DNA from: SB25 sp029560875
GTDB lineage: Bacteria; Bacteroidota; Bacteroidia; Bacteroidales; Tenuifilaceae
Length of the DNA: 64,000 nucleotides
Assembly: GCA_035388225.1 (NCBI GenBank)
Contig: DAOOPM010000017.1
Span: 1-64,000 of the forward strand
Direction of reading: 5' to 3'
Each line of letters begins with the position of its first letter. The first letter of the stretch is position 1. The notes below the pieces were generated by a model that saw only the letters and a list, made by a program, of their open reading frames with translations, did no database searches and was not told the DNA's origin. The translations under genes were made by a program, and so were the position numbers. Shown piece after piece: positions 47,254 through 57,215 of the stretch.

Positions 47254-50202
47254 ATGAAAAAACCTCAACTACTTGCAGTTTTGATGCTTATTAGCATTGC
47301 GCTGTTTTCGCAGGAGAAAAGCCCTGTTGAGTATGTGAATCCATTCATTGGAACGGATTTTCACGGTCACACATATCCTGGAGCAACGGTTCCCTATGGT
47401 TTAGTTCAGTTAAGTCCCGATACACGTCTTACAGGATGGGATGGCTGCTCGGGCTATCACTACTCCGATAATGTGATTTATGGTTTCTCTCACACACACC
47501 TCAGCGGTACGGGTGCGTCGGATTATGGCGATATTCTGATTGCCCCAGTCACAGGAAAACCTATTTTTAAAAATACAGAGTATTCGTCGACGTTTCAGAA
47601 AAAGAACGAAACTGCAAAGGCCGGTTACTACTCGGTTTATCTCGATAAATTCAAAGTAAAGGCAGAGATGACTGCTACTGCACGGGTTGGTTTTCATCGC
47701 TATACGTTCGAAAAACCCAAGAAGGCTGCTTTGGTAATCGACCTTGAGCATCGCGATAAGGTTATAGAATCGTGGGTTAAGGTTGTTGGAAAGAATGAAC
47801 TGCACGGATTTCGTCGTTCAAAGATGTGGGCAAAGGACCAACATATCTATTTCGTAATTCGTTTCTCAGAACCAATTTCTATGGGGCCAAATTTTGTTGA
47901 GAAGGACGAAATATCCCTTTCGACCGAGGAGAATGGACAGGTTAAAACCGAAGGAAAAAACCTAAAGCTATGGCTTCAGTTTGCTAACCCTAAAAATGGC
48001 CAATTGCTCGTAAAAGTTGGTGTTTCGGCTGTGAGCGAAGAGGGCGCACTTAAAAACCTAGAGGCCGAGTTACCCAGTTGGGATTTTGATGCTGTTGTAG
48101 CCGATGCTCAAAAACTTTGGAATGCAGAGCTCTCGCGTATAGATGTAAGCGGAGGAACTCCTGAGCAATTAACCACATTCTACACATCGCTATACCACGC
48201 AATGGTTGTACCCAATGTGTTTTCTGATGTTGATGGACAGTACCGTGGAATGGATAACCAAATTCATCAGGCCGATGGATTTACTCCGTACACTGTTTTC
48301 TCACTTTGGGATACTTACAGGGCTTGGCATCCGCTAATGACTATTATCGATACTAAGCGAACTGGCGATTACATCAATACATTCCTATCGCATTACCGCT
48401 TTGGTGGCCGACTTCCTGTATGGGAACTTGCCGCAAACGAAACGGAATGTATGATTGGCTATCACTCTGTACCCGTTATTGTTGATGCTTGGAAGAAAGG
48501 AATAAGGAATTTCGACGAAAAGTTTGCCCTGCAGGCAATGAAGCATAGCGCAAAGCTCAATCATTTTGGTCTAAAGGAGTTTAAGCAGTATAACTTTATC
48601 CCCGGCGATATGGAGCACGAGTCGGTTTCCAAAACCCTTGAGTACGCCTACGACGATTGGTGCATTGCTCAATTTGCCAAAGATTTGGGCGAAAATTCCG
48701 ATTACGTTGAATTCACAAAACGTGCTCAGGCTTATAAAAACCTGTTCGACCCCACAACTCGCTTTATGCGTCCACGTATTAATGGAGGATGGAAGGATAA
48801 CTTCAACCCGGCAGAGGTTGACCAGAACTTCACCGAAGCCAATAGCTGGCAGTACAGTTTTTACGTTCCACAAGATATTGCTGGACTAATAAAGTTGCAT
48901 GGAGGTAAGGAAAACTTCGAAAAAAGACTCGATGACCTTTTCTCAACTTCATCGCAATTATCAGGTAAGAATCAGGTAGATATAACCGGCTTAATTGGAC
49001 AGTATGCACACGGAAACGAGCCTAGTCACCATATGGCTTACCTTTACAATTACGTTGGTAAACCTTGGAAAACTCAACAGATGGTTCGCAAAATTATGGA
49101 TGAGATGTACACCCATAAACCCAATGGAATTTGCGGAAACGAGGATTGTGGACAAATGAGCGCTTGGTATATTCTCAGCGCTGCAGGTTTCTACCCTGTT
49201 TGCCCTGGTAGCACACAGTATGTGATTGGTTCGCCACTGTTTCCAAAAGCAACATTTAACTTGGAGAATGGAAAACAATTCACCATTATTGCTGAAAATA
49301 ATTCACCCCAAAACATTTACATAGCGGAGGTATTCCTCAACGGACAGCCATTAACCCGCAGCTGGATTGACCACTCTGAAATTGTTGCTGGTGGCGAGTT
49401 GAAGTTTGTTATGACCAATCAACCCAATAATGCTTGGGCTAGTTCCGATTCCGATATACCTTTAACCAAAATAGAAGACAACACAATTGCCGTTGCTCCT
49501 GCATTTCATACATCAACCCAATCGTTTACCGAGAGTTTGGAGTTGAATTTATCATCAATTCAGCCCGAAGCTATGATTTTCTATGCCTTATTCGATATCG
49601 ATAAGCAGGGTGGAGGATTGCAATGGAGACAAGGAAATACGGTTATATTGACTGAATCGAAGATTGTAAAGGCCTATGCAGTTCTTCCAAGTGGCGAAAC
49701 TAGCGCAATTATTGAGGGTAGATATGTAAAAGTGAAGGACATTAAGGATATCACAATAAAGAGTGAGTATAGTTCACTTTACACTGGTGGAGGAAAGTTT
49801 GCGTTGGTGGATGGTTTCCGTGGAATCACCAACTTCAGGGTAGGAGGATGGCAGGGTTTCCATAATCAGGATTTTGAGGCGGTTATAGATTTGGGAGAGG
49901 AGAAAGAAATAAACTATATGGGAGCCAACTTCCTTCAGGATATTGGCCCTTGGATTATGATGCCCAAAATGGTAACCTACTCAACCTCTAACGATAATGT
50001 AAACTTTACGACTATTGGGGTTGTTTCAAACACGGTGTCCGATAAGGAGCAAAATCCAACAATCAAGGAGTTTGGATTAGATGTTAAGATAAAAGCGCGA
50101 TATGTGAAAGTTTTCGCAAAATCCTATGGAAAGTTACCTGCCGACCACATTAGTGCTGGCGAGCCATCGTGGATATTTATTGATGAGATTGTGGTGAAGT
50201 AA
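47254..50202 (+). CDS. GH92 alpha-1,2-mannosidase with C-terminal F5/8-type module
   Basis: A 982-residue exported exo-alpha-mannosidase (calcium-dependent, inverting in this family). Signal: MKKPQLLAVLMLISIALFSQ. GH92 blocks: VNPFIGTDFHGHTYPGATVP, GFSHTHLSGTGASDYGDIL, SLWDTYRAWHPLMTII, GNEPSHHMAYLYNYVGKPWK and GNEDCGQMSAWYILSAAGFY. Usual length is about 750; the extra C-terminal 230 residues hold a chitobiase-C-like segment and an F5/8-type-C-like module ending EPSWIFIDEIVVK, homologous to that in the GH20 enzyme at 26293-28545. It is the last gene of the mannoside operon, followed by a terminator. Confidence 0.95.
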   Translation: MKKPQLLAVLMLISIALFSQEKSPVEYVNPFIGTDFHGHTYPGATVPYGLVQLSPDTRLTGWDGCSGYHYSDNVIYGFSHTHLSGTGASDYGDILIAPVTGKPIFKNTEYSSTFQKKNETAKAGYYSVYLDKFKVKAEMTATARVGFHRYTFEKPKKAALVIDLEHRDKVIESWVKVVGKNELHGFRRSKMWAKDQHIYFVIRFSEPISMGPNFVEKDEISLSTEENGQVKTEGKNLKLWLQFANPKNGQLLVKVGVSAVSEEGALKNLEAELPSWDFDAVVADAQKLWNAELSRIDVSGGTPEQLTTFYTSLYHAMVVPNVFSDVDGQYRGMDNQIHQADGFTPYTVFSLWDTYRAWHPLMTIIDTKRTGDYINTFLSHYRFGGRLPVWELAANETECMIGYHSVPVIVDAWKKGIRNFDEKFALQAMKHSAKLNHFGLKEFKQYNFIPGDMEHESVSKTLEYAYDDWCIAQFAKDLGENSDYVEFTKRAQAYKNLFDPTTRFMRPRINGGWKDNFNPAEVDQNFTEANSWQYSFYVPQDIAGLIKLHGGKENFEKRLDDLFSTSSQLSGKNQVDITGLIGQYAHGNEPSHHMAYLYNYVGKPWKTQQMVRKIMDEMYTHKPNGICGNEDCGQMSAWYILSAAGFYPVCPGSTQYVIGSPLFPKATFNLENGKQFTIIAENNSPQNIYIAEVFLNGQPLTRSWIDHSEIVAGGELKFVMTNQPNNAWASSDSDIPLTKIEDNTIAVAPAFHTSTQSFTESLELNLSSIQPEAMIFYALFDIDKQGGGLQWRQGNTVILTESKIVKAYAVLPSGETSAIIEGRYVKVKDIKDITIKSEYSSLYTGGGKFALVDGFRGITNFRVGGWQGFHNQDFEAVIDLGEEKEINYMGANFLQDIGPWIMMPKMVTYSTSNDNVNFTTIGVVSNTVSDKEQNPTIKEFGLDVKIKARYVKVFAKSYGKLPADHISAGEPSWIFIDEIVVK

Positions 50203-50211
50203 TATAATAAG

Positions 50212-50237
50212 AAAAGGGTGTCAATTGGCACCCTTTT
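50212..50237. terminator. Intrinsic terminator of the mannoside operon
   Basis: AAAAGGGTG (50212-50220) pairs with CACCCTTTT (50229-50237), followed by more T on the plus strand. It can also serve the convergent flotillin gene. Confidence 0.85.
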
Positions 50238-50256
50238 TTTATTAGTTATTTTGAGG

Positions 50257-51666
50257 TTATTTTACCTCTTCAGCATCAGTAGCATTATCCTTTTGGCTTT
50301 GCTCAATGCTCTTGCCCTTTAGATAGTTTGGCAGTTCCATTCCAGCCATTTTGAAAAGTTCCTCGAATGGAGGGATTGAACCAAGCATTCCAGAAAGGAA
50401 ATTAGCCGAGGTTGGAGATTTTCCATCTTTACCCGAACCCATATTGTCCCAAACGGTAATCTTATCAATCTTAAGGTTCTTAATGGCTTCAACCTGTGTT
50501 TTAACCAATTCAGGAAGTTTATCGGCAATCATCATCATTACTGCATCCTGTGAGTTTCCGGTTGCTTTGCTTAGTTTCTCGAAACCTTCAGCCTGTTTAC
50601 TTAGGATTTCGTAGATACCTTTTGCTTCAGCCTGCATCTTCATATAAATTGCATCGGCCTCTCCGCGTGCATGACGTCGAATTTGCTCTGCCATCGCCTC
50701 TGCATCAATCTCAATTTTTTCCTTATTGATTTGTGCTGGAACCACAATGTCTGCTTTCTGGGTTGCTTCCTGGCGTTCTGCACGGGCTAATTCCGCCTCG
50801 CGTTCAGCGGCGTAAGCTTCTTCCAGCGCTTTTGCTTGATTCACTTTCTCTGCAGCAATAGCTTTTCTTTCGGCTTCAGCTTCTTTTTCCCTACGGGTTG
50901 CATTTGAATTGGCTATTGTAACCTTTGCGGTGTTTTCCCCCTCAACAGCAGTAGCATCAGCCGATGAAACCTGAACGCGTTGGTCGCGGAGCGCGTTTGC
51001 CTCTCCAATGGAACCGTCGCGGTTCTTCTCTGCTACGCTCTTTTTAGCGTCGTTAATAGCTTTTGCGGCAGCCTCTTTACCTAGGGCGACAATATAGCCC
51101 GACTCGTCGTTGATGTCGGTTACGTTTACGTTGATTAGTTTCAAACCGATTTTTTTCAACTCAGCCTCTACGTTCGACGAAACAGCAGCAAGGAATTTAT
51201 CGCGGTTGCTGTTGATTTCCTCAATATCCATGGTTGCTACAACCAAACGTAGCTGACCAAAAATGATATCCTTAGCAAGGTTACTGATATCCTCTTGGCT
51301 TAAACCTAGCAAACGCTCTGCGGCATTGTCCATTACGCCTGGTTCTGTGGAAATACCCACTGTAAAACGCGATGGGACATCAACACGGATATTCTGCTGG
51401 CTAAGCGCGTTGGTTAAGTTAATTTCAATGGAAAGTGGGGTAAGATTCAGAAAAGAATAATCTTGAATTACCGGCCAAATAAATGCAGCACCTCCGTGAA
51501 TACACTTTGCGGAACGGGCCTCGGCGGTTTTTCCTTTACCAACTTTACCGTAAACAACAAGCACCCTGTCCGAAGGGCATCGTTTGTAACGCTTGAATAG
51601 CGAAATAATTAGGATAAATACGAATACTATCCCAATTACAATTGCAAAAACAACAAATTGACTCAT
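50257..51666 (-). CDS. Flotillin-like SPFH-domain protein
   Basis: A 469-residue membrane-microdomain scaffold protein. An N-terminal anchor (FVVFAIVIGIVFVFILIISL) is followed by an SPFH domain (VLVVYGKVGKGKTAEARSAK, PLSIEINLTNALSQQNIRVD) and a long Ala/Glu-rich coiled coil (about residues 220-345, e.g. NATRREKEAEAERKAIAAEK) and a C-terminal region with NLKIDKITVWDNMGSGKDGK. This is the YqiK/flotillin arrangement. It is transcribed after an NfeD-like gene, the usual partner of SPFH proteins. Confidence 0.92.
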   Translation of the reverse strand: MSQFVVFAIVIGIVFVFILIISLFKRYKRCPSDRVLVVYGKVGKGKTAEARSAKCIHGGAAFIWPVIQDYSFLNLTPLSIEINLTNALSQQNIRVDVPSRFTVGISTEPGVMDNAAERLLGLSQEDISNLAKDIIFGQLRLVVATMDIEEINSNRDKFLAAVSSNVEAELKKIGLKLINVNVTDINDESGYIVALGKEAAAKAINDAKKSVAEKNRDGSIGEANALRDQRVQVSSADATAVEGENTAKVTIANSNATRREKEAEAERKAIAAEKVNQAKALEEAYAAEREAELARAERQEATQKADIVVPAQINKEKIEIDAEAMAEQIRRHARGEADAIYMKMQAEAKGIYEILSKQAEGFEKLSKATGNSQDAVMMMIADKLPELVKTQVEAIKNLKIDKITVWDNMGSGKDGKSPTSANFLSGMLGSIPPFEELFKMAGMELPNYLKGKSIEQSQKDNATDAEEVK

Positions 51667-51744
51667 ATTTAGATATTTTAGGATTTTTTATAGAAATAAT
51701 TGAGAAATGCTTGAGATGCTGAAACAAGTTCGGCATGACTTCAT

Positions 51745-52338
51745 CTACACTTTCTTAACTAGCACCAAATCATCACTAATTATAGCGGTAACTTGTATTA
51801 CAGCTCCAGTAGGTATATCCTCGGCTTCATCGGTCATTGCGTCGATAGTTCTGAATCCTTGATGCTGAAATTGAATTTTCCCTGCAGCTTTACGGTTGGC
51901 AGGAATAACAAGGTAAACCGTTCCGGTTTTTCCAACAGCAGAGGCCATAACCACATTGCCCGACTCAACCAATTTTCCCATAAAGTAGAAAATGGTTGCC
52001 ATTATAACCATCATTAGTAGGCCGCAAATGAACGAAATTGCTATAGTTAATGGGGTTGATAGCCCAGAATCGATACACGCAATTCCTACCCATCCGAAAA
52101 TGGTGAAGAACCCAATGAAATTTTTTAGGCTGATTAGTTGAAACCCGATTCCGGCATCGCCATCTACGCTTGCATCGGCATCGCCGCTTGCGTCAAAATG
52201 GCTGTCGGAATCCGCTCCAATAAAGGTCATCACAATTTGGATAAGGAAGATTACCGAAGCAGGGATGGCAATCATCCAGTAAACTTTTGATAGGGTGGAT
52301 AAACCTTCCCACCACGAATTAATGCTAAGTATTTCCAT
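51745..52338 (-). CDS. NfeD-like membrane protein
   Basis: A 197-residue protein with a short N-terminal span (VYWMIAIPASVIFLIQIVMT), an acidic stretch rich in Asp and Ala (GADSDSHFDASGDADASVDG), two further spans and a C-terminal OB-fold-like domain (ASAVGKTGTVYLVIPANRKA, then IPTGAVIQVTAIISDDLVLV). This suits the NfeD/YuaF family that works with flotillins. It is 78 bp upstream of the flotillin gene on the same strand. Acidic Asp-rich segment function is not known. Confidence 0.82.
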   Translation of the reverse strand: MEILSINSWWEGLSTLSKVYWMIAIPASVIFLIQIVMTFIGADSDSHFDASGDADASVDGDAGIGFQLISLKNFIGFFTIFGWVGIACIDSGLSTPLTIAISFICGLLMMVIMATIFYFMGKLVESGNVVMASAVGKTGTVYLVIPANRKAAGKIQFQHQGFRTIDAMTDEAEDIPTGAVIQVTAIISDDLVLVKKV

Positions 52339-52462
52339 TGATATATTAAATATTGTTTATGTGAAGGTATGAAATTTTTGGCCATCCACCTTATTTTGCT
52401 GAAAAGTATTTCTTAAAAAAACTTAAATTGGATTGGTTTGTTATTCATTAAAACTTTTGCAA

Positions 52463-53359
52463 ATGGGGGAGCATCAAATTAAAGATAATACCGTAGCGTT
52501 GAATCGTGCCTTTATTATTGGCATTGTAATTAACATACTATATGTTGTAGTTGAGATTGCTGCTGGCATATACTACAGTTCTCTTTCATTGATTTCCGAT
52601 GCTGGCCATAATTTAAGCGATGTTGCTTCACTTGGCTTGGCTATGCTAGCGTTTAGGTTAGCCAAAAGGAAGGCTAACGATAAGTTTACCTATGGATACA
52701 AAAAATCTACTATACTGGTTTCGCTTATAAATTCGGTTATTCTGTTTGTTGCCATTGGCGGGATACTCTGGGAGAGTATTAATCGGGTTTTTAATCCGGT
52801 TGTGGTTGATGGACAGGCAATATCCATTGTTGCTGGAGTGGGTATTGTTGTAAACACTGTTTCGGCACTACTTTTCTTTAAGAACAAGGATCACGATTTG
52901 AATGTTAAAGGCGCATACCTTCATCTTATGGCCGATGCGGCTGTTTCGTTGGGTGTTGTAGCGTCAGGTGTGTTTATAGCATTTTGGAGCATTTACTGGC
53001 TCGATTTGGCTATGAGCCTTGTAATTGTTGCTGTGATATTTTATTCCACTTGGAATTTATTTAAGGAGAGTCTTTCGCTTACTATAGATGGGGTTCCTAG
53101 CGGAATAAACCTTTCCAACATATCTTCATTATTTTTGAGCGTTGATGGGGTAAAGTCTGTTTATCACATCCATATTTGGGCATTAAGCACAACTCAGAAT
53201 GCAATAACAGCACAAGTTATTGTGGATTCAAACCTCGACCTGGAGGGACAAAACAGAATTAGACAGAAAATAAAAGAACAACTAAACAAGGAGAATATTC
53301 AGCACATCACCCTTGAAATTTCCTCAGAGCATAATACTTCTGTTGACTGCAAAGTTTAA
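52463..53359 (+). CDS. czcD: Cation diffusion facilitator (zinc/cobalt/cadmium exporter)
   Basis: A 298-residue CDF-family metal/proton antiporter with six spans. Metal site residues are visible in SLISDAGHNLSDVASLGLAM (HxxxD) in span 2 and LHLMADAAVSLGVVAS (DxxxD-like) in span 5. The cytoplasmic C-terminal ferredoxin-like domain has VKSVYHIHIWALSTTQNAIT. The ATG at 52463 (MGEHQIKDNT) is preferred to an upstream in-frame start at 52433. It is a single gene; metal preference cannot be determined beyond the ZitB/CzcD subgroup. Confidence 0.9.
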   Translation: MGEHQIKDNTVALNRAFIIGIVINILYVVVEIAAGIYYSSLSLISDAGHNLSDVASLGLAMLAFRLAKRKANDKFTYGYKKSTILVSLINSVILFVAIGGILWESINRVFNPVVVDGQAISIVAGVGIVVNTVSALLFFKNKDHDLNVKGAYLHLMADAAVSLGVVASGVFIAFWSIYWLDLAMSLVIVAVIFYSTWNLFKESLSLTIDGVPSGINLSNISSLFLSVDGVKSVYHIHIWALSTTQNAITAQVIVDSNLDLEGQNRIRQKIKEQLNKENIQHITLEISSEHNTSVDCKV

Positions 53360-53533
53360 TTCGTCAGTAAATTAGTGTTGTTTGGCACAAAGAAATGTTA
53401 AAATGATTTTTTTTATAAAAAGTTACACAGAAAATTGCTATATTGTTAATTGTGCTATGGGTAGTCTTTAAAAATATTTATCGCTTGTTGGTGTAATATT
53501 AGAAAACATTAGTTGCTGTTTAACTTATTATCA

Positions 53534-56122
53534 ATGGACGATAATAACTTTCATATTTTTACAGCACCACTTTTTGTTGTGGATTTATCCACGGCTAAAA
53601 TTCGTAATTGGAATTCAAGTTTTCTAGATTTAATCGGAGTTGAAACAGCCCCAGTTACAGATATTTACTTTTTCGATATCTTATCGTTTATGAATATCGA
53701 AGGATGGGATATTTTTGTAAACGACTATTTTATTGATGGTGGAAAGTACTTTATTCAGATAAATTCATCGAATAGTGATAGATTAAACTACTTGTTTCAG
53801 GCAACATCGTTGGAGGATAGGTCTGGCGAATCAATCCTTTTCCAGTTACTTAATACTGCTGATTTCCGCTTGCAGTTCATTAAAACAGGGCAAAGTTATT
53901 CTGAAAATGATGCGAATATTGAAAACAGCGTTAACGTTGCCGATAATCTTTTTTTTAAATTATTTCAACTAAGCCCTTTGTGGATGCTGCTTTACTCTTT
54001 TGAGGAGGGGCGTATTATAGATGTTAACGAAGCATGTATTGATGGACTTGGATACAGTTATGATTATTTGGTAGGTAAATCGCTATACGAAGTTAACATT
54101 CACCCTAATCCACTGGAGGTTATTACCATTAGGGAGGAAGCCATGAAGCACCAACGGGTTTTCCGACCCAATTTTTTACTTAAGGATGCCAATGGCAATT
54201 TAAAACAGGGAATCCTCTTTGGAGAACTTGTGACGATGAGTAAGGGTAGGTTTTTTCTGGCAACTTTTCAGGATATGACTCACTTCATCCGAATGCAGGA
54301 GAAACTGAACGAATCTGAACAAAAATTTTCCCTTGCATTTAAGCTAAATCCTAGTTGGATGGGAATTTGTCGTATGTCCGATGGCATTTTTGTCGAGGTT
54401 AACGACCGTTTTTTACGAGGTGTAGGATTGTCGGAAGACAAAGTTATTGGGCGCTCAATTTTTTCGCTTAAACTTATTGCCGACCCTGCAGGCTTTAGGC
54501 AAATAATAAGCAGCTTAAAAGATAAAGGAAATGTTACAAAGGATATTTTTGAGATAAACACAAGGTTAAGAGGTTTAAGGAAGGGGTTTCTGTCTGTATC
54601 TAAAGTTGTAATTAATAACGAGAATCACCTTATAATTAATTTCGACGATAGAACAGTTTTTATTAAGCTGCAGGAAATGCTTACCGATAGCGAGGAGCGT
54701 TACCGAGGAATGTTCGATAATGCATTGGCTGGCTTTTATAGGGTTTCTTATTCCGAAGGGAAGATTATTGAATGCAACAATTTCTTTGCCGAGCTTATTG
54801 GTTTTTGCAGTGCCGATAAGGTAAAAGGGTTTCCCGTAAAAGAATTGGTTATCAATAAGAAAACTCATAGTGAGTTTCTGAACAAGTTAAAGGATGAGTC
54901 CACTGCAATATTCGAGATGCCCATTCGGAGAACTGATGGAAGGGAGATATGGATTGCCAACTATGCGCGCCGATTGCCCAGTAAGGATTATTACGATGGA
55001 ATTATTGTTGATATAACCGAACGTAAGAAAATAGTGGAGATTTTAGCCCTAAACGAGAACCGTTTTAGGAAACTTATTTCCAATTCAAGCGACATAATTT
55101 TTATTGTTGACACACAAGGAAACTGTAAGTATATAAGTCCTTCAATCTCCAATGTTTTAGGGTTTAGTAGTAGGGCTCGAATTAGAAATATTCGTAATGT
55201 TGTTTCTGATTTAGACCGAGTTAAGTTTTCTGAGTTTTTGAATTTAGTGAGCTCTAACGGAATGGGCTATTCCAGCACCGATATTCAATTTAGACATAAA
55301 ACTGGTGTGTATAGAGTTTTAAGCCTTAAGGCATCGAACTTTACCGATACACCTGAGATAGGTGGAATTTTAATTAATGCCCACGATATAACTGAAAAAA
55401 TTAAGGCACAGGAGGAGATTGCTCTTGCGCTTAAGAAGGAGCAGGAGTTACATCGGCAAAAGAATCACTTTATATCAACAGTATCGCACGATTTTAGAAC
55501 GCCGTTAACAAATATTTCCCTAAATATTCAACTTTTGGAGCGCAATCTGGTTGATAATCATTTTATAAATGCTACTAAAAACCTAGTACGCCTCAATAAT
55601 GCCACCAAGCGACTTACAGCGTTAATAAACGAGGTTTCGTTGGTTAGCAAGGAGCAGAGCGGTAGGCTGAGATTTACACCCGAGGAGTATAACTCAAACA
55701 TACTTATCGACTCCATTATTGAGCAGATTGACTATTTGTTTCAACCTTTTGTTCAGGTAGAGGTTTTGAAGGGAATTCCACGAACTGTTATGGCTGACAG
55801 AGACTTATTGGTGCATATTGTGGATAACGTATTGAATAATGCCATTAAGTTCAGCCCTAACCAGAGCACTATAAAATTCAGTATGAAGTTGGAATTCCAA
55901 AGACTTAAAGTCGTAGTAAAGGATAGTGGTATTGGAATCCCTCAAGATGAAGTTCGGTTTCTTTTCGACCCCTACTTTAGGGCATCGAACATTAGCAACA
56001 TTAGTGGAAGTGGTTTAGGATTAAGCATTGTAAAACGTTGCGTTGATTTGCATAATGGAGAGATATCAATAAAAAGTATGGAAGGTAAGGGGACTATGGT
56101 AACAATTTCGGTCCCATTATAA
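53534..56122 (+). CDS. Multi-PAS sensor histidine kinase
   Basis: An 862-residue cytoplasmic-looking kinase (no membrane spans). At least four PAS-like domains are apparent, e.g. LFQLSPLWMLLYSFEEGRII, AFKLNPSWMGICRMSDGIFV, RGMFDNALAGFYRVSYSEGK and ISNSSDIIFIVDTQGNCKYI. HisKA: NHFISTVSHDFRTPLTNISL (His652). HATPase: NVLNNAIKFSPNQ, KDSGIGIPQDEV and SGSGLGLSIVKRCV. I chose ATG 53534 over an in-frame TTG at 53513. It is followed by a PAS/LuxR response regulator (46 bp) and a lone receiver, most likely its targets. Confidence 0.93.
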   Translation: MDDNNFHIFTAPLFVVDLSTAKIRNWNSSFLDLIGVETAPVTDIYFFDILSFMNIEGWDIFVNDYFIDGGKYFIQINSSNSDRLNYLFQATSLEDRSGESILFQLLNTADFRLQFIKTGQSYSENDANIENSVNVADNLFFKLFQLSPLWMLLYSFEEGRIIDVNEACIDGLGYSYDYLVGKSLYEVNIHPNPLEVITIREEAMKHQRVFRPNFLLKDANGNLKQGILFGELVTMSKGRFFLATFQDMTHFIRMQEKLNESEQKFSLAFKLNPSWMGICRMSDGIFVEVNDRFLRGVGLSEDKVIGRSIFSLKLIADPAGFRQIISSLKDKGNVTKDIFEINTRLRGLRKGFLSVSKVVINNENHLIINFDDRTVFIKLQEMLTDSEERYRGMFDNALAGFYRVSYSEGKIIECNNFFAELIGFCSADKVKGFPVKELVINKKTHSEFLNKLKDESTAIFEMPIRRTDGREIWIANYARRLPSKDYYDGIIVDITERKKIVEILALNENRFRKLISNSSDIIFIVDTQGNCKYISPSISNVLGFSSRARIRNIRNVVSDLDRVKFSEFLNLVSSNGMGYSSTDIQFRHKTGVYRVLSLKASNFTDTPEIGGILINAHDITEKIKAQEEIALALKKEQELHRQKNHFISTVSHDFRTPLTNISLNIQLLERNLVDNHFINATKNLVRLNNATKRLTALINEVSLVSKEQSGRLRFTPEEYNSNILIDSIIEQIDYLFQPFVQVEVLKGIPRTVMADRDLLVHIVDNVLNNAIKFSPNQSTIKFSMKLEFQRLKVVVKDSGIGIPQDEVRFLFDPYFRASNISNISGSGLGLSIVKRCVDLHNGEISIKSMEGKGTMVTISVPL

Positions 56123-56167
56123 TTAAACTATAAAGGAGTTATCGTTTTTTTCTCTATCTTTAAAATT

Positions 56168-57148
56168 ATGGATGTTAAGCAAAATACAGTACTGCTTGTT
56201 GAGGATGATATAGACTTACGTGAGACCATTTCGGAATATTTGAACGGAGTGGGCTTTGAGGTTATTCTCGCTGAAAACGGTTCGCTGGGCATACAAAAGG
56301 CCATCCAGCATCGGCCCGATGTCATTGTTTGCGATATCTCAATGCCTGGCATTACTGGTTACGAGGTATTCAACATGCTGCATCAAATTAACACCACATC
56401 GGTAATTCCATTTATCTTCCTTTCAGCAAAGGCATCCAAGGAGGATATTCTGCTTGGACTTCATCTCGGTGCCGACGATTATATTCCAAAACCATTTGAG
56501 TTTGGCGAGTTGGTAAAAGTTATTCGTAGGAGAATCGAGAACAGGCAACGAATCAATGAGGTAAACGACGAGAAATTCCACGCAATTCTTAACAACTCTT
56601 ATAGCGGAACGATAATCCTTAAGGGGCAAGTTATTGAACATGCCAACAAGCAGTTTGCCGATATGTTAGGTTATTACCAGCAGGAGATTGTGGGTAATAA
56701 CCTCATCAATTTTGTGAATAAGGATGATATAAGGGCCGTTTCCGATAGTATTGCTAAGTGCGAACAGGGCGCAATAAAAGATTTTGAGCTTGAGTTTAAA
56801 GCTATTCACAAGAATAGCAACCTTATTGATGTTAGGTTTAAAGGCTCAAATGTAGTGTTCAATGGCGAAAAACGTATTGTTTCGAGTTGTTCTTCGGAAG
56901 TTGATGTGTTAAAAACTGCATCGGCCAAAGAGGGCAAGAAAGTGGGACAGGTTAAACTCTCTGCCCGCGAGTTGGAAATTCTAACACTTGTTTGCCAAGG
57001 TCTAACCAATGCTCAAATCGCTGAGAAATTATTCCTAAGTGAACGAACCGTTGAGGGGCATCGGGCACGTTTATTCGATAAAACTGGAACAAATAGTGCT
57101 GTTTCTTTGGCTATGTGGGCTGTTCGCAACAAAATTATCAATTTATAA
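56168..57148 (+). CDS. Response regulator: receiver, PAS, LuxR-type HTH
   Basis: A 326-residue regulator. The receiver has acidic pair EDD and phospho-acceptor Asp56 in VIVCDISMPGITGYEV, Lys in DYIPKPFEF. A PAS-like domain spans about 135-245 (FHAILNNSYSGTIILKGQVI). A GerE/LuxR helix-turn-helix is at the C-terminus (ARELEILTLVCQGLTNAQIA, FLSERTVEGHRARLF). The insertion of a PAS domain between receiver and HTH is unusual for NarL-type regulators. It probably acts downstream of the kinase at 53534-56122. Confidence 0.93.
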   Translation: MDVKQNTVLLVEDDIDLRETISEYLNGVGFEVILAENGSLGIQKAIQHRPDVIVCDISMPGITGYEVFNMLHQINTTSVIPFIFLSAKASKEDILLGLHLGADDYIPKPFEFGELVKVIRRRIENRQRINEVNDEKFHAILNNSYSGTIILKGQVIEHANKQFADMLGYYQQEIVGNNLINFVNKDDIRAVSDSIAKCEQGAIKDFELEFKAIHKNSNLIDVRFKGSNVVFNGEKRIVSSCSSEVDVLKTASAKEGKKVGQVKLSARELEILTLVCQGLTNAQIAEKLFLSERTVEGHRARLFDKTGTNSAVSLAMWAVRNKIINL

Positions 57149-57215
57149 AAATTAGGTGAAAATACTCTATTACCTTTTTTGTTCGTTTCTTAATTTTGAA
57201 CGTTAATTGCTTTTT

